DNA of 64,000 nt from UMGS1491 sp944380925 (GCA_944380925.1 CALWJD010000001.1:310001-374000); one strand, 5' to 3'. Positions 8,367-17,798 are shown, counted from the stretch's first letter. Made by a program: numbers and translations. Notes: a model not told the origin generated them from the sequence alone.

Positions 8367-10754
8367 TTATTTTACAACAACATTTAAAAGTCTATCTTGA
8401 ACATATATTACCTTAACAACTTCTTTTTCTGCCGTGTGTTTTGCAAAAGTTTGATCGTTTTTAGCTTTTTCAAGGACGTCTTCTTTGGAAATCCCGCACG
8501 GACAACTAATTTTTCCTCTGAATTTTCCGTTAACCTGCAAAACGATTTGAATTTCTTCATTTTGGAGTTTAGCTTCATCAAAAACAGGCCACTGCGAAAC
8601 GCTTGCAAAGTTTTCGCCAAGCCTACATTTTTCCCAAACTTCCTCCGCAACGTGAGGAGCAAACGGACTAAGAAGCAATGTAAAAATTTTCATGTACTCG
8701 GACGTAATAAAGCCCTCTTCGTAAATCTCATTAATAAGCGTCATAAGTGCGGCAATGGCGGTATTAAACTTCAGAGCCTCTATATCTTCGGAAACTTTCT
8801 TTATTGTTTTATGGAAATTAGCTTCCAATTTAGAACTCATCTTTTTGCTATCATCGATTAAGTTTTGCAAAGCAAAAAAGCGTTCAACAAACCTCCTGCT
8901 TCCTTTTATTCCGGCAGTATTCCATGGAGCAGGTTTTTCAAAATCACCGATAAACATCTCATAAATACGCATGGTATCGGCACCATATTCATTTACTATA
9001 TCATCCGGATTTACAACATTTCCACGTGACTTACTCATTTTTTCATTGTTTTCGCCAAGTATCATACCATGGCTAGTACGTTTAAAGTATGGCTCGGGAG
9101 CGTCTGCAACACCGATATCATACAAAAACTTATACCAAAATCTACTATAAAGCAAATGAAGGGTGGTATGCTCCATACCGCCATTATACCAATCAACAGG
9201 CATCCAATATTTTATGGCCTCAGGCGATGCCAAAGCATTATCGTTATGTGGATCCAAATACCTAAGAAAATACCACGAAGAGCCTGCCCATTGCGGCATT
9301 GTATCGGTTTCTCTTTTTGCCTTGCCGCCACACTTCGGGCAAGCCACATTAACCCACGAAGTTATATTTTCAAGCGGGGATTCGCCGCCTTCAAGAATTT
9401 CAAAATTTTCAATATCAGGGAGCCGAAGCGGCAAACTTTCTTCCGAGATCGGTACATACCCGCATTTTTCGCAGTGCACTATCGGAATGGGTTCGCCCCA
9501 ATATCTTTGGCGTGAAAAAACCCAATCACGGAGTTTATAGTTAACCTTTGCTTTTCCGCATTCCAATTTTTCAAGTTCTTCTATTACTTTTTTCTTGGCA
9601 TTTTCCGAAGGAAGGCCATTTAAATCACCGGAATTTATAAGCTTATCATCTTCATCTATTACGGTAATTAAGTCCAAGCCATATTTGTTTGCAAACTCTT
9701 TATCTCTTTCATCATGTGCAGGCACTGCCATTATTGCGCCTGTTCCATAGCTCATTAAGACGTAATCCGAAACAAATATTGGTATTTCTTTGTTATTTAT
9801 GGGGTTAATCGCACTAATACCTTCTATTTTTACGCCTGTTTTATCTTTATTAAGTTCCGTACGCTGAAAATCTGATTTTTTCTGACTCTCTTTTTGATAC
9901 TCTCTAATTTTATCTATATTTTTTATGGTTTCTTCGTTTTCCTTTATAAACGGGTGTTCGGGCGAAATAACCATATATGTAACACCGTATATGGTATCGG
10001 GGCGGGTTGTATAAATTTTGATCTTTGAGCCGGTACTAGTTTTAAAATCAACTTCCGCTCCGGTAGACCTTCCTATCCAGTTTGTCTGCTGCGCCTTAAC
10101 TCTTTCCGGGTAATCCACAAGCTTTAAATCATCAATTAATCTTTGAGCATATGCAGTAATTTTTAGCATCCACTGGGATTTTGTCTTTTGAACAACCTCG
10201 CTTCCGCAGCGCTCACAAACGCCGCCTACCACTTCTTCATTTGCCAAAACGCACTTACAAGAGGTGCACCAATTGACGCTTGTAGCACTTTTATAAGCGA
10301 GCCCTTTTTTGAACATTTGCAAAAATATCCACTGTGTCCATTTATAATACTCAGGAGACGTCGTGTCTATTTCTCGGCTCCAATCGAATGAAAGCCCCAA
10401 AGATTTTAGTTGCTTTTTAAATCTTGCAATATTTTTTTCAGTAACTTCCCTTGGGTGAATTTTATTTTTTATGGCGTAATTTTCGGTAGGTAACCCGAAA
10501 GCGTCCCAGCCCATGGGGTAAAGAACGTTATAGCCCTGCATTCTTTTTTTTCTGGCAACAATATCAATGGCCGTATAACTTCTTGGGTGCCCTACGTGAA
10601 GCCCCTGCCCGGAAGGATAAGGAAACTCTACCAGAGCATAAAATTTTTCCTTATCATATTCATTCTTGGCATGGAAAATGCCCTCTTTTTCCCATAAATC
10701 TTGCCATTTAGTTTCAAAATTCTTAGGATTATATTTTTCTGTTTGTTTAGCCAT
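8367..10754 (-). CDS. leuS: Leucyl-tRNA synthetase
   Basis: Charges tRNA-Leu. The 795 residues have the class I signatures FPYPSGQGLHVGHP (HVGH at 53-56) and KMSKS (572-576). A zinc-type knuckle (CTSCKCVLANEEVVGG..CERCG) and an editing CP1 domain with TTRPDTIYGVTYMVISPEH lie between, and a C-terminal anticodon-binding domain ends with LQVNGKFRGKI. No T-box leader is visible: the gap to rsfS is only 36 bases, so expression is probably from upstream in the operon. Confidence 0.99.
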   Translation of the reverse strand: MAKQTEKYNPKNFETKWQDLWEKEGIFHAKNEYDKEKFYALVEFPYPSGQGLHVGHPRSYTAIDIVARKKRMQGYNVLYPMGWDAFGLPTENYAIKNKIHPREVTEKNIARFKKQLKSLGLSFDWSREIDTTSPEYYKWTQWIFLQMFKKGLAYKSATSVNWCTSCKCVLANEEVVGGVCERCGSEVVQKTKSQWMLKITAYAQRLIDDLKLVDYPERVKAQQTNWIGRSTGAEVDFKTSTGSKIKIYTTRPDTIYGVTYMVISPEHPFIKENEETIKNIDKIREYQKESQKKSDFQRTELNKDKTGVKIEGISAINPINNKEIPIFVSDYVLMSYGTGAIMAVPAHDERDKEFANKYGLDLITVIDEDDKLINSGDLNGLPSENAKKKVIEELEKLECGKAKVNYKLRDWVFSRQRYWGEPIPIVHCEKCGYVPISEESLPLRLPDIENFEILEGGESPLENITSWVNVACPKCGGKAKRETDTMPQWAGSSWYFLRYLDPHNDNALASPEAIKYWMPVDWYNGGMEHTTLHLLYSRFWYKFLYDIGVADAPEPYFKRTSHGMILGENNEKMSKSRGNVVNPDDIVNEYGADTMRIYEMFIGDFEKPAPWNTAGIKGSRRFVERFFALQNLIDDSKKMSSKLEANFHKTIKKVSEDIEALKFNTAIAALMTLINEIYEEGFITSEYMKIFTLLLSPFAPHVAEEVWEKCRLGENFASVSQWPVFDEAKLQNEEIQIVLQVNGKFRGKISCPCGISKEDVLEKAKNDQTFAKHTAEKEVVKVIYVQDRLLNVVVK

Positions 10755-10790
10755 AAAAATCGCTCCTCTTTTTAGTATCCATAATAATAA

Positions 10791-11111
10791 TTATTTATTC
10801 CAAAGGCTCTCTAAGTCGTAAAGTTCACGTGCTTCCTTGGCAAAAACATGAACAATAACGTCTTTATAATCTATCAGTATCCATAAATTTGAGATTTTAC
10901 CCTCACTGCCCGATGGCAAAACGCCAATTTCTTCCATTTTGACTTCAACTTCGTCTGCAAGGGCTTTAACATGCGTACTGCTTGTACCCGTTGCAATAAC
11001 AAAGTAATCCGTTAAACTTGTTTTACCTTCGATTTTTAAAACACTGACATTAAGCGCTTTTTTATTTTCTAAAATTTCTTTTATTTTATTTGCTTTTTCA
11101 AGTGAATTCAT
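10791..11111 (-). CDS. rsfS: Ribosomal silencing factor RsfS
   Basis: Binds L14 on the 50S subunit and blocks subunit joining under starvation. The 106 residues are typical in length and contain the family hallmarks LTDYFVIATGTSSTHVKALADEV and WILIDYKDVIVHVF. Its start lies 3 bases after the yqeK stop, the usual yqeK-rsfS arrangement in Firmicutes. Confidence 0.97.
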   Translation of the reverse strand: MNSLEKANKIKEILENKKALNVSVLKIEGKTSLTDYFVIATGTSSTHVKALADEVEVKMEEIGVLPSGSEGKISNLWILIDYKDVIVHVFAKEARELYDLESLWNK

Positions 11112-11114
11112 ATT

Positions 11115-11726
11115 TTACCGAACCTCTTTTTTATTTTTTTCCAATACGATTTGATTATATGTTTCAAATGTATTTTTATTAATTTCCATGACCTTGAAAA
11201 TACATCTTTTTATAGCCGTTGAAAGTTTGGCAAGCATAGCGCTTTCCAGATCGACTTTTGCAAGTCCCCTTAAATACGTAACATCGGGCCATTTTCTTTC
11301 TTCGGAAATGTGATCTGCCACAAACACTATTTTTTCAAGCAAGCTCATGTTTTTTCTGCCTGTTGTGTGATATCTGACGGCGTTTAAAATATCTTCGTCA
11401 TATATTCCATACTTTTGTTTTAGATATACGCTGCCAACGGGGCCATGCCAGAGCTTAACCGATATATTTTCAAGCTCTTTCATAACTTCCGGGGCATCTT
11501 CTAATACGGCGATATGTTCTTCGTGGGTCATTTCTTTTGCAATATCGTGCATAAGACCCGCAAGCTTTGCTTTTTGGGCATCAACCCCATAAATTTCGGC
11601 AAGCATTTGTGCTGCTTTCGCAACGTTCATAGAGTGAATAAAACGCTTTTTAGAAACTTTCCCTTTTAAGTCTTCCAAATATAAGCTAAAATCGTACCCT
11701 CTTTTTTCATTAGTATTTTTCTGCAT
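11115..11726 (-). CDS. yqeK: HD-domain Ap4A hydrolase YqeK
   Basis: Symmetrical diadenosine tetraphosphate hydrolase family. The 203 residues carry an HD phosphohydrolase domain: H in FIHSMNVAKA, the HD pair in AGLMHDIAKE, a further His in KLWHGPVGSVY, and VRYHTTGRKNMSLLEKIVFVADHISEERK, which is a YqeK signature read in two parts. Operon with rsfS, leuS and possibly adhE downstream. Confidence 0.95.
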   Translation of the reverse strand: MQKNTNEKRGYDFSLYLEDLKGKVSKKRFIHSMNVAKAAQMLAEIYGVDAQKAKLAGLMHDIAKEMTHEEHIAVLEDAPEVMKELENISVKLWHGPVGSVYLKQKYGIYDEDILNAVRYHTTGRKNMSLLEKIVFVADHISEERKWPDVTYLRGLAKVDLESAMLAKLSTAIKRCIFKVMEINKNTFETYNQIVLEKNKKEVR

Positions 11727-11780
11727 AGTAAAATTATCCTTTTTAAGCTTTAAAAATTATACTTTTTATAATAACACAAA

Positions 11781-11815
11781 TCAGGCCACATATAAAGTAA
11801 ATATATGTGGCCTGA
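11781..11815 (-). terminator. Terminator of the 396-residue unknown gene
   Basis: A perfect 14-bp stem (TCAGGCCACATATA with its complement) and a 7-base loop, followed on the minus strand by TTTGTGTT. It lies 21 bases past the stop at 11836 and separates the unknown gene from yqeK. Confidence 0.75.
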
Positions 11816-11835
11816 AATTTAAGCTAAGAAAACAA

Positions 11836-13026
11836 TTAAAACTTTTCTCTCTTTAACTGTTCTATAAATGCTTGTATATTTGAAGTATTATATTGCTTTG
11901 TATTACTTCTTATCATTTGCTGTTTAGTAGCTTCTAATGCTGCTGACACCGCCGGTACGGATCCTTTCACTTCCGGGAAATCCGCAGGAGTAAGTTTATC
12001 GTAAAAATCTTTGGAAATAAAGCATATACCAAACCCCTTGAGCAAGTATTCATATAAATCATCTATGGCTTTTGAACCTTTTTTATAATGAGCACTATAC
12101 GTGCCTATCATTTTGGCTAAAGTTCGGACCCCGCTCTGCAAATCGTTTCCGCCAAACTCCACCCAACCAGCGCGTAGGAGATTTAAGAAGGTGCGCCAAT
12201 CATTTTCAAAATCTTCGTGCAATCTCCTTTCTAAACTCTCGTCGTAAGAAGGCACAGCTCGAAATTGATTCATTTCTTTTACTTTACCAACAACACAACT
12301 ATAAGCAAAATTTCCAGCACGAATTTTAGATACTCGGCAAGTATACCTACCACAAGTACCACATAGAGTACGCATCATCTCAAATAAAACTTTATTTTTT
12401 TCTTTTGAAATACTCTTCCCATATTTTTTATAAATATCATGAATTTCGTTATACCTATCATTATCTAAAGGAGCGCCATCGGACCACTTACTAACAACAT
12501 CGCTCACTTCTTCCCAAAGGTTCAGTTCGGCAGTACTCTCTTTTGTGCTGCTATAAATTTCTTTTTTACCATATAGTGACTTTAGATCTTCAAAATAAGC
12601 CTTTTTAAAATCACCATAAGTTGAAATATCACGTTCCAAACGCCGTAAAAACGCCTGGACTACCTTTAGTTTGTGGGGTGAATTTTTACCTTTGTAATCT
12701 TTAAGAATCTTTATTAATTTTTTACGGTGATTCATATCGATCGCCGTATCGTTTACATCCCCCAGAGTAATATCGCTTTTCTTGCGCGTCTTGCTAAGAA
12801 ATTTCGTAGTTTCTTTATTAAATTTGTCCATTAATTTTTCTAATTTCTCATACATCTTATCAAAACTGCCGCCATCAAAAAATGAAAGTTTTGGCTTGGA
12901 TCTTGCCTCAATTTTAGGTGATAGCAAAACCTCAAAAATTTTTAAAATTGTTTCCTTAAATTCTTTGCAAGTTACCACCATTTCAGAAAGTTCGCTCATA
13001 AATGCTGCAGAAAATTCGATTGACAT
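11836..13026 (-). CDS. Unknown 396-residue Lys-rich protein
   Basis: I do not recognise this protein. It is predicted to be soluble and largely helical, with no signal peptide or membrane segment. The N-terminal half is rich in Lys and coiled-coil-like (residues about 50-90). A Cys cluster (CGTCGRYTC) near residue 235 could bind metal. The start ATG at 13026 has AAGGAGAG 10 bases upstream. It sits alone between a terminator after ftsY and its own strong terminator, inside an otherwise conserved housekeeping order, and so looks like a single-gene accessory insertion. Possible roles include an exported or injected effector or a phage-derived protein, but nothing in the sequence decides this. 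Confidence 0.8.
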   Translation of the reverse strand: MSIEFSAAFMSELSEMVVTCKEFKETILKIFEVLLSPKIEARSKPKLSFFDGGSFDKMYEKLEKLMDKFNKETTKFLSKTRKKSDITLGDVNDTAIDMNHRKKLIKILKDYKGKNSPHKLKVVQAFLRRLERDISTYGDFKKAYFEDLKSLYGKKEIYSSTKESTAELNLWEEVSDVVSKWSDGAPLDNDRYNEIHDIYKKYGKSISKEKNKVLFEMMRTLCGTCGRYTCRVSKIRAGNFAYSCVVGKVKEMNQFRAVPSYDESLERRLHEDFENDWRTFLNLLRAGWVEFGGNDLQSGVRTLAKMIGTYSAHYKKGSKAIDDLYEYLLKGFGICFISKDFYDKLTPADFPEVKGSVPAVSAALEATKQQMIRSNTKQYNTSNIQAFIEQLKREKF

Positions 13027-13080
13027 AAAAAGCACTCTCCTTTTTAAAGCATTTTCACACTAATTTATTCACCTAATATT

Positions 13081-13121
13081 ATAAAAAATAACAACCAAGC
13101 AACGCAGTGATGCTTAATTGT
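13081..13121 (-). terminator. Terminator of the ftsY operon
   Basis: An 11-bp stem containing two G-U pairs (ACAATTAAGCA / TGCTTGGTTGT, 13091-13121) with a 9-base loop, followed on the minus strand by TATTTTTTAT. Confidence 0.75.
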
Positions 13122-13140
13122 TAATTATATACATTTTATT

Positions 13141-14049
13141 TTATTTGTCAAACATTATTTTTGCAAATTCTTCTGGATTAAACGGTCTCAAGTCGTCAAT
13201 ACCCTCTCCGACACCTATATACTTTACGGGAACGCCTAGTTCCTCTTTTATGGCAAGAATAATTCCGCCCTTTGCGGTTCCATCCAGTTTAGTTAAAACT
13301 ATTCCCGTGATATTTAGTATTTTTTTAAACTCAATAGCTTGGTTCATTGCATTTTGCCCGGTGGAAGCATCAAGCACCAACAAAATTTCCTTATCGGCAC
13401 CAGGCAGTTCCCTATCTATAACACGGTTTATTTTTTCAAGCTCACCCATTAAATTTTTCTTGTTGTGAAGCCTTCCTGCCGTATCGCAAATTATAATATC
13501 CATATTTTTCGCTTTTGCCGATGAAATAGAATCAAAAACCACCGCCGCAGGATCGGAGCCCTCAGGCTGCTTAACTATTGCACATTCGGAGCACTCTGCC
13601 CAAATATCAAGCTGTTCGGAAGCTGCAGCTCTGAACGTATCGGCGGCTGCAAGCAAAACACTTTTCCCATGCTCTTTGAAACTGTGAGCAAGTTTTCCGA
13701 TTGTTGTTGTTTTTCCGACACCATTTACGCCCAAAACCAAAATAATTGACGGTTTGGTTTCAAGTTTTAAATTATTTTCACCCTTTAAAATTTCTAAAAC
13801 AATATCTTTTAAAGCGTCTTTTATATCTTCCGGTTCCTTAAGGCCTTTTTCTTTTACTTTTCCCCTTAATCTATCACAAATTTCGTTTGAAGTTTTAACC
13901 CCAACATCCGCTGAAATCAGCATTTCTTCGAGTTCTTCAAAAAACTCCTCATCTATCTTCGTAAAAGAGTTTACTACCAAATTTATTTTTTCGCAGATAT
14001 TTTCCTTGGTTTTCTGGAGTCCGTTTTTTATTTTTTCAAAAAATCCCAT
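13141..14049 (-). CDS. ftsY: Signal recognition particle receptor FtsY
   Basis: GTPase that docks the SRP-ribosome complex at the membrane for co-translational insertion. The 302 residues have a short N-terminal region and the NG domain: P-loop LGVNGVGKTTTIGKLA, DTFRAAASEQLD, DTAGRLHNKKNLM and TKLDGTAKGG. I use ATG 14049 (MGFFEKIKNGL, the family's usual beginning) with GGCGGTG 6 bases upstream; a GTG 9 bases earlier overlaps that site. Operon downstream of rnc. Confidence 0.97.
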   Translation of the reverse strand: MGFFEKIKNGLQKTKENICEKINLVVNSFTKIDEEFFEELEEMLISADVGVKTSNEICDRLRGKVKEKGLKEPEDIKDALKDIVLEILKGENNLKLETKPSIILVLGVNGVGKTTTIGKLAHSFKEHGKSVLLAAADTFRAAASEQLDIWAECSECAIVKQPEGSDPAAVVFDSISSAKAKNMDIIICDTAGRLHNKKNLMGELEKINRVIDRELPGADKEILLVLDASTGQNAMNQAIEFKKILNITGIVLTKLDGTAKGGIILAIKEELGVPVKYIGVGEGIDDLRPFNPEEFAKIMFDK

Positions 14050-14073
14050 AAGCTGCACCGCCTTGCCATAATT

Positions 14074-14781
14074 TTAATATCCCATCCATTTAAGAGCTTC
14101 TCGGGCTGCGTGTTGCTCAGCCTCTTTTTTGCTTTTACCCGTGCCGTATCCTACCACATTATTATTTATTTTTGCCTCGAAAGTAAACCTCTTATCGTGA
14201 TCGGGTCCCGATTCTTTAACTAAAACGTATTCTATTGTTTCTTCGGGATTTTTCTGAACAATTTCTTGCAAATCGGTTTTGTAATCATGTATGTCAGGGA
14301 GTACAGGATTATTAAGAGCCGGCACAATAAATTTAAAAATAAACTCGGACGCTTCTATCAAACTTGAATCCAAATAAATTGCCGCACAGATAGCCTCAAA
14401 AATATCAGCCAGAATAGAGGGCCTTGTTCTGCCTCCGGAATGCTGTTCGCCTCGGCTTAATTTCATAAAATCGCCAATGCCCAGCTTTTTTGAAAACACA
14501 CAAAGTTGCTTTTCGCAAACCAAAGAAGCTCTTAATTTTGTAAGCTCGCCTTCGGGATAATTCGGAAAATTTTTAAATATATAATCAGAGGTCACTAAAC
14601 TCAAAATAGAATCCCCTAAAAATTCAAGCCTTTCGTAACTTACCAGTTTTCCGTTTGATTCATTGGCGTAAGACGAATGAGTTAAAGCCATTTTTAAAAA
14701 TTTTCTGTTTTTAAATTTATATCCAATTTCACGTTCCAGCTTTCCGATATCCGGATTATCGTTATTATTTTTCTTAATCAT
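14074..14781 (-). CDS. rnc: Ribonuclease III
   Basis: Double-strand-specific endoribonuclease for rRNA and mRNA processing. The 235 residues contain the signature ERLEFLGDSILSLV, the second acidic site ADIFEAICAAIYLD, and a C-terminal double-stranded RNA-binding domain with GTGKSKKEAEQHAAREAL. The start ATG follows GGGGGTG. It sits directly after plsX; the acyl-carrier-protein gene that often separates them is absent. Confidence 0.97.
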   Translation of the reverse strand: MIKKNNNDNPDIGKLEREIGYKFKNRKFLKMALTHSSYANESNGKLVSYERLEFLGDSILSLVTSDYIFKNFPNYPEGELTKLRASLVCEKQLCVFSKKLGIGDFMKLSRGEQHSGGRTRPSILADIFEAICAAIYLDSSLIEASEFIFKFIVPALNNPVLPDIHDYKTDLQEIVQKNPEETIEYVLVKESGPDHDKRFTFEAKINNNVVGYGTGKSKKEAEQHAAREALKWMGY

Positions 14782-14811
14782 TTTGCACCCCCAAAAACGA
14801 ATCTTTGGATA

Positions 14812-15831
14812 CTAATCTTCTTCGGAGCTTCCCTTTAGCAAATTTTCGCTTTTAAGACAGTCTGTTATAAGCTTAACCACGTTACGTTTTTCATATTCGG
14901 CAGCAAGCCTTATTGCGTTTTTAAACGTTTTGGCATCGGAGCTTCCGTGAGCTTTAAAAACAGATTTTGAAATTCCCATAAATGGCGCTCCGCCATATTC
15001 TTTATAATCTATATGCTTTTTCATTTTTCTTATGTCGGGAAGCAGTACGGAAGCCGCCAATTTATTTTTAAAGCTTTTTTGAAATATTTCACCAAACTTT
15101 CCAAAAATAGCTTTTCCCATACCCTCATAAAATTTCAAAATAATATTTCCCGTAAATCCATCGCAAACTACAACATCCGCTTTATCGGCCATTATATCTC
15201 TTGCCTCTATATTACCGATAAAATTAATATTTGTTTCTTTCAAAAGTTTAAAAGATTCAAACCTTAACTCATCGCCTTTGTTGCTCTCCGTTCCAATATT
15301 TACGAGTGCAACACGAGGTTCCTCGATAGTCATGATATTTTTCATATAAATATATCCCATAATACCAAATTGCTTGAGCATCTCGGGTCTACATTCAACA
15401 TTTGCGCCGCTATCAATGAGCATAAATAATCCACCGGCGCTTGGTATTACCGGCGCAAAAGCGCAACGTTTAATCCCTTTAATTCTTTTAACTATTAAGG
15501 TTGCCCCCACGCACAGCGCTCCGCTATTTCCCGCCGAAACAAACGCATCTCCCATTCCCTCGGCAAGCATCCGGAGTCCTTGAGCCATAGAAGAATTGCT
15601 TTTTGACTTCATAATATCCGTTGCAGCATCTTCCATTGTTATAACATCCGGTGCATGAGATACTGTGATATCTTTTAAAGAAATATTGTTTTTGTTTGCC
15701 ACTTCTTTTATTGTTGCTTCATCGCCAACCAAAATTATATCATAGCCAAATTCATCGGCCGCCATACGGGAAGCTTTTAAAATTTCGAGCGGTGCATTAT
15801 CCCCGCCAAAAGCATCAACTATTATTCTCAT
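14812..15831 (-). CDS. plsX: Phosphate acyltransferase PlsX
   Basis: Converts acyl-ACP to acyl-phosphate, the first step of phosphatidic acid synthesis with PlsY. The 339 residues start MRIIVDAFGGDNAP, where VDAMGGDNAP is usual, and contain SAGNSGAL, the LIDSGANVECRP segment, and the GFTGNIILKFYEG motif. Full length. It is followed directly by rnc. Confidence 0.96.
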   Translation of the reverse strand: MRIIVDAFGGDNAPLEILKASRMAADEFGYDIILVGDEATIKEVANKNNISLKDITVSHAPDVITMEDAATDIMKSKSNSSMAQGLRMLAEGMGDAFVSAGNSGALCVGATLIVKRIKGIKRCAFAPVIPSAGGLFMLIDSGANVECRPEMLKQFGIMGYIYMKNIMTIEEPRVALVNIGTESNKGDELRFESFKLLKETNINFIGNIEARDIMADKADVVVCDGFTGNIILKFYEGMGKAIFGKFGEIFQKSFKNKLAASVLLPDIRKMKKHIDYKEYGGAPFMGISKSVFKAHGSSDAKTFKNAIRLAAEYEKRNVVKLITDCLKSENLLKGSSEED

Positions 15832-15855
15832 AAAATATCCACCCTTTCAAAAATA

Positions 15856-17163
15856 TTAAATCTCTAATTTATCTATATAATCTATTGAACGTTTTGCAAA
15901 TTCATTATACCTCATTTTTTTATCTTTGATAACCGTTAATAATGGAGAAATTATTCCAAAGTTAGCACCCATAGGCTGAAAATTTTCAACAGTTTCGCAG
16001 CTTACGTAATTTGCAAGCGCACCTATCATGGTAATGCTCGGCAAACAAAAGTCTTCTTTACCTTGTATTCTTTCGACCGCATTAAGACCCGCAAGTAACC
16101 CTGAAGAAACGGATTCCATATACCCCTCAACACCGGTTATTTGTCCCGCAAAAAATATATTTGGCCTATCCCTTAAACTATAATTAGAATTTAAAAGGTG
16201 TGGAGAATTTATAAAAGTATTTCTGTGCATTACGCCATACCTTATTATTTCCGCATTTTTAAGAGCCGGTATCATGCCAAAAACTCTGCGCTGTTCGGGA
16301 AATTTAAGGTTTGTTTGAAATCCGACCATATTATAAAGCATGCCTTCCACATTTTCTTTTCGCAGTTGCACCACTGCAAAAGGTCTTTTTTCGGGATTTT
16401 TGGGGTCTCTTAGCCCTACCGGTTTCATAGGGCCAAATCGAAGTGTATCATATCCTCGGCCAGCCATTACTTCAACAGGCATACAGCCCTCATAAACTTT
16501 TGGATTTTGTGTATCCACTCCATGCAAAGGAGCACGCTCGGCCGAAACAAGCTCATTATAAAAATTATTATATTCATCTTCGGAAAGTGGACAATTTAAG
16601 TAATCGCTTCCGTCGCCTTTGCCATAACGAGAAGCAAAAAAAGTATGGTTCATATCAATGCTCTCAAAAGTAACAATTGGCGCCGCAGCATCAAAAAAGC
16701 TAAGTGCCCCTCCGCAAAGTTTGGTAATATAATTTGATAAACTTTCGCTCGTCAGAGGACCCGTGGCAATAATCCAAATTTCGTCATTATTAATTTCCGC
16801 AACTTCTTTGGAAATAAAATTAATAAGCGGGTGGCTTTTAATTTTTTCTGTTACCATAGAAGAAAATTTTTCTCTATCCACCGCCAACGCTCCGCCTGCA
16901 GGGACTCGGCATTTATCCGCACATTCTATGGTAAGAGATCCTAAGCGCCTGAGCTCTTCTTTTAAAAGTCCGGCGGCGCTATCGATTCTATCGGCCTTAA
17001 AAGAGTTTGAACAAACAAGCTCGCATAAATTCTCGCTCTTGTGAGCCGGCGAAAATTTATGTGGTTTCATATCATATAAATTAACTTTTATACCGCGTTT
17101 TGCAATTTGCCATGCAGCCTCGCACCCTGCAAGTCCTGCACCGATTATATTTATTTTGTACAT
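15856..17163 (-). CDS. trmFO: Folate-dependent tRNA (uracil-5-)-methyltransferase TrmFO
   Basis: Makes ribothymidine 54 in the T loop using methylenetetrahydrofolate and FADH2. The 435 residues have an N-terminal FAD Rossmann motif (IIGAGLAGCEAAWQIAKRG, residues 5-23), the CSNSFKAD segment, and GQITGVEGYMESVSSGLLAG near the C-terminus. In many Firmicutes trmFO lies beside topA and dprA; here an accessory gene at 17330-17770 is inserted between trmFO and topA. Confidence 0.97.
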   Translation of the reverse strand: MYKINIIGAGLAGCEAAWQIAKRGIKVNLYDMKPHKFSPAHKSENLCELVCSNSFKADRIDSAAGLLKEELRRLGSLTIECADKCRVPAGGALAVDREKFSSMVTEKIKSHPLINFISKEVAEINNDEIWIIATGPLTSESLSNYITKLCGGALSFFDAAAPIVTFESIDMNHTFFASRYGKGDGSDYLNCPLSEDEYNNFYNELVSAERAPLHGVDTQNPKVYEGCMPVEVMAGRGYDTLRFGPMKPVGLRDPKNPEKRPFAVVQLRKENVEGMLYNMVGFQTNLKFPEQRRVFGMIPALKNAEIIRYGVMHRNTFINSPHLLNSNYSLRDRPNIFFAGQITGVEGYMESVSSGLLAGLNAVERIQGKEDFCLPSITMIGALANYVSCETVENFQPMGANFGIISPLLTVIKDKKMRYNEFAKRSIDYIDKLEI

Positions 17164-17218
17164 TTTTAAACATTCCTATTGACCATTTTTAAAAATTAAA
17201 CTACAATATTTGAAACTG

Positions 17219-17247
17219 TTGACAAAGCTGTGATGAAATCAATCTAA
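17219..17247 (+). promoter_or_regulatory. Possible promoter of the Gly-x-x-x repeat protein
   Basis: TTGACA at 17219-17224 is followed after 17 bases by ATCTAA, a poor -10 box. A weaker alternative lies near 17278-17307. Both are uncertain. Confidence 0.35.
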
Positions 17248-17329
17248 AAGCAGGTAAGGATACATCACAATTTGCAGTTGTTAGATATCTCAAATCAATT
17301 ATATCAAATAATAAGAAGAGGTTGTAATT

Positions 17330-17770
17330 ATGACAAACGAAGAAATCAAAAAAGAACTTAGCAAAATTCCGGAAGAAGATCGCGACAAAATTAAAGTTGT
17401 GGAAAGCCTAAGCGATGACCAACTAACCGATATGTCCGGAGGGTTAAAAAATCCACTTCAAAATTTATCACCACAAACACAAACCATTCTTAAATATGCA
17501 GCTAAAGCCGGATGCGTCATAGCGCTGATAGCGGGTACTTGGTATATAAGTAATAAAAAAGGTTACCAGAAAGGTCTCGCCGAAGGCATAAAAAAAGGTA
17601 ATGATGAAGGATATGGAAAGGGATTTGGAGAAGGACAACGTCAAGGAATTAATATTGGGCGTCATATCGGTTATGGTGCCGGGTACAATGCGAGGCAAGA
17701 AGAAACCAATCCCATACATCCCCACACCGATGATGGTGGATGGGACCTTTCAAGTTATAGTACCCATTAG
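17330..17770 (+). CDS. Double-glycine-leader protein with membrane segment and eleven Gly-x-x-x repeats
   Basis: Not recognised as a named family. The 146 residues start with a 38-residue leader ending LSDDQLTDMSGG, which matches the double-glycine cleavage motif used by C39-peptidase ABC exporters. The predicted mature part has a membrane segment (about 56-74) and then eleven tandem tetrads beginning with Gly (G78, 82, 86, 90, 94, 98, 102, 106, 110, 114, 118), a glycine-zipper-like pattern, and a His/Asp-rich tail. AAGAGG is 8 bases before the ATG. The gene stands alone on the plus strand between trmFO and topA with its own terminator. It could be a bacteriocin-like or pore-forming exported peptide or a host-directed protein. 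No exporter or modification enzyme lies in this window. Confidence 0.85.
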   Translation: MTNEEIKKELSKIPEEDRDKIKVVESLSDDQLTDMSGGLKNPLQNLSPQTQTILKYAAKAGCVIALIAGTWYISNKKGYQKGLAEGIKKGNDEGYGKGFGEGQRQGINIGRHIGYGAGYNARQEETNPIHPHTDDGGWDLSSYSTH

Positions 17771-17798
17771 CATTCATATCTACGAAATTAAATTCAAT

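Noticed and set aside
10755..10790. T-box leader for leuS
   Set aside because: The gap to the upstream gene is only 36 bases, too short for a T-box.
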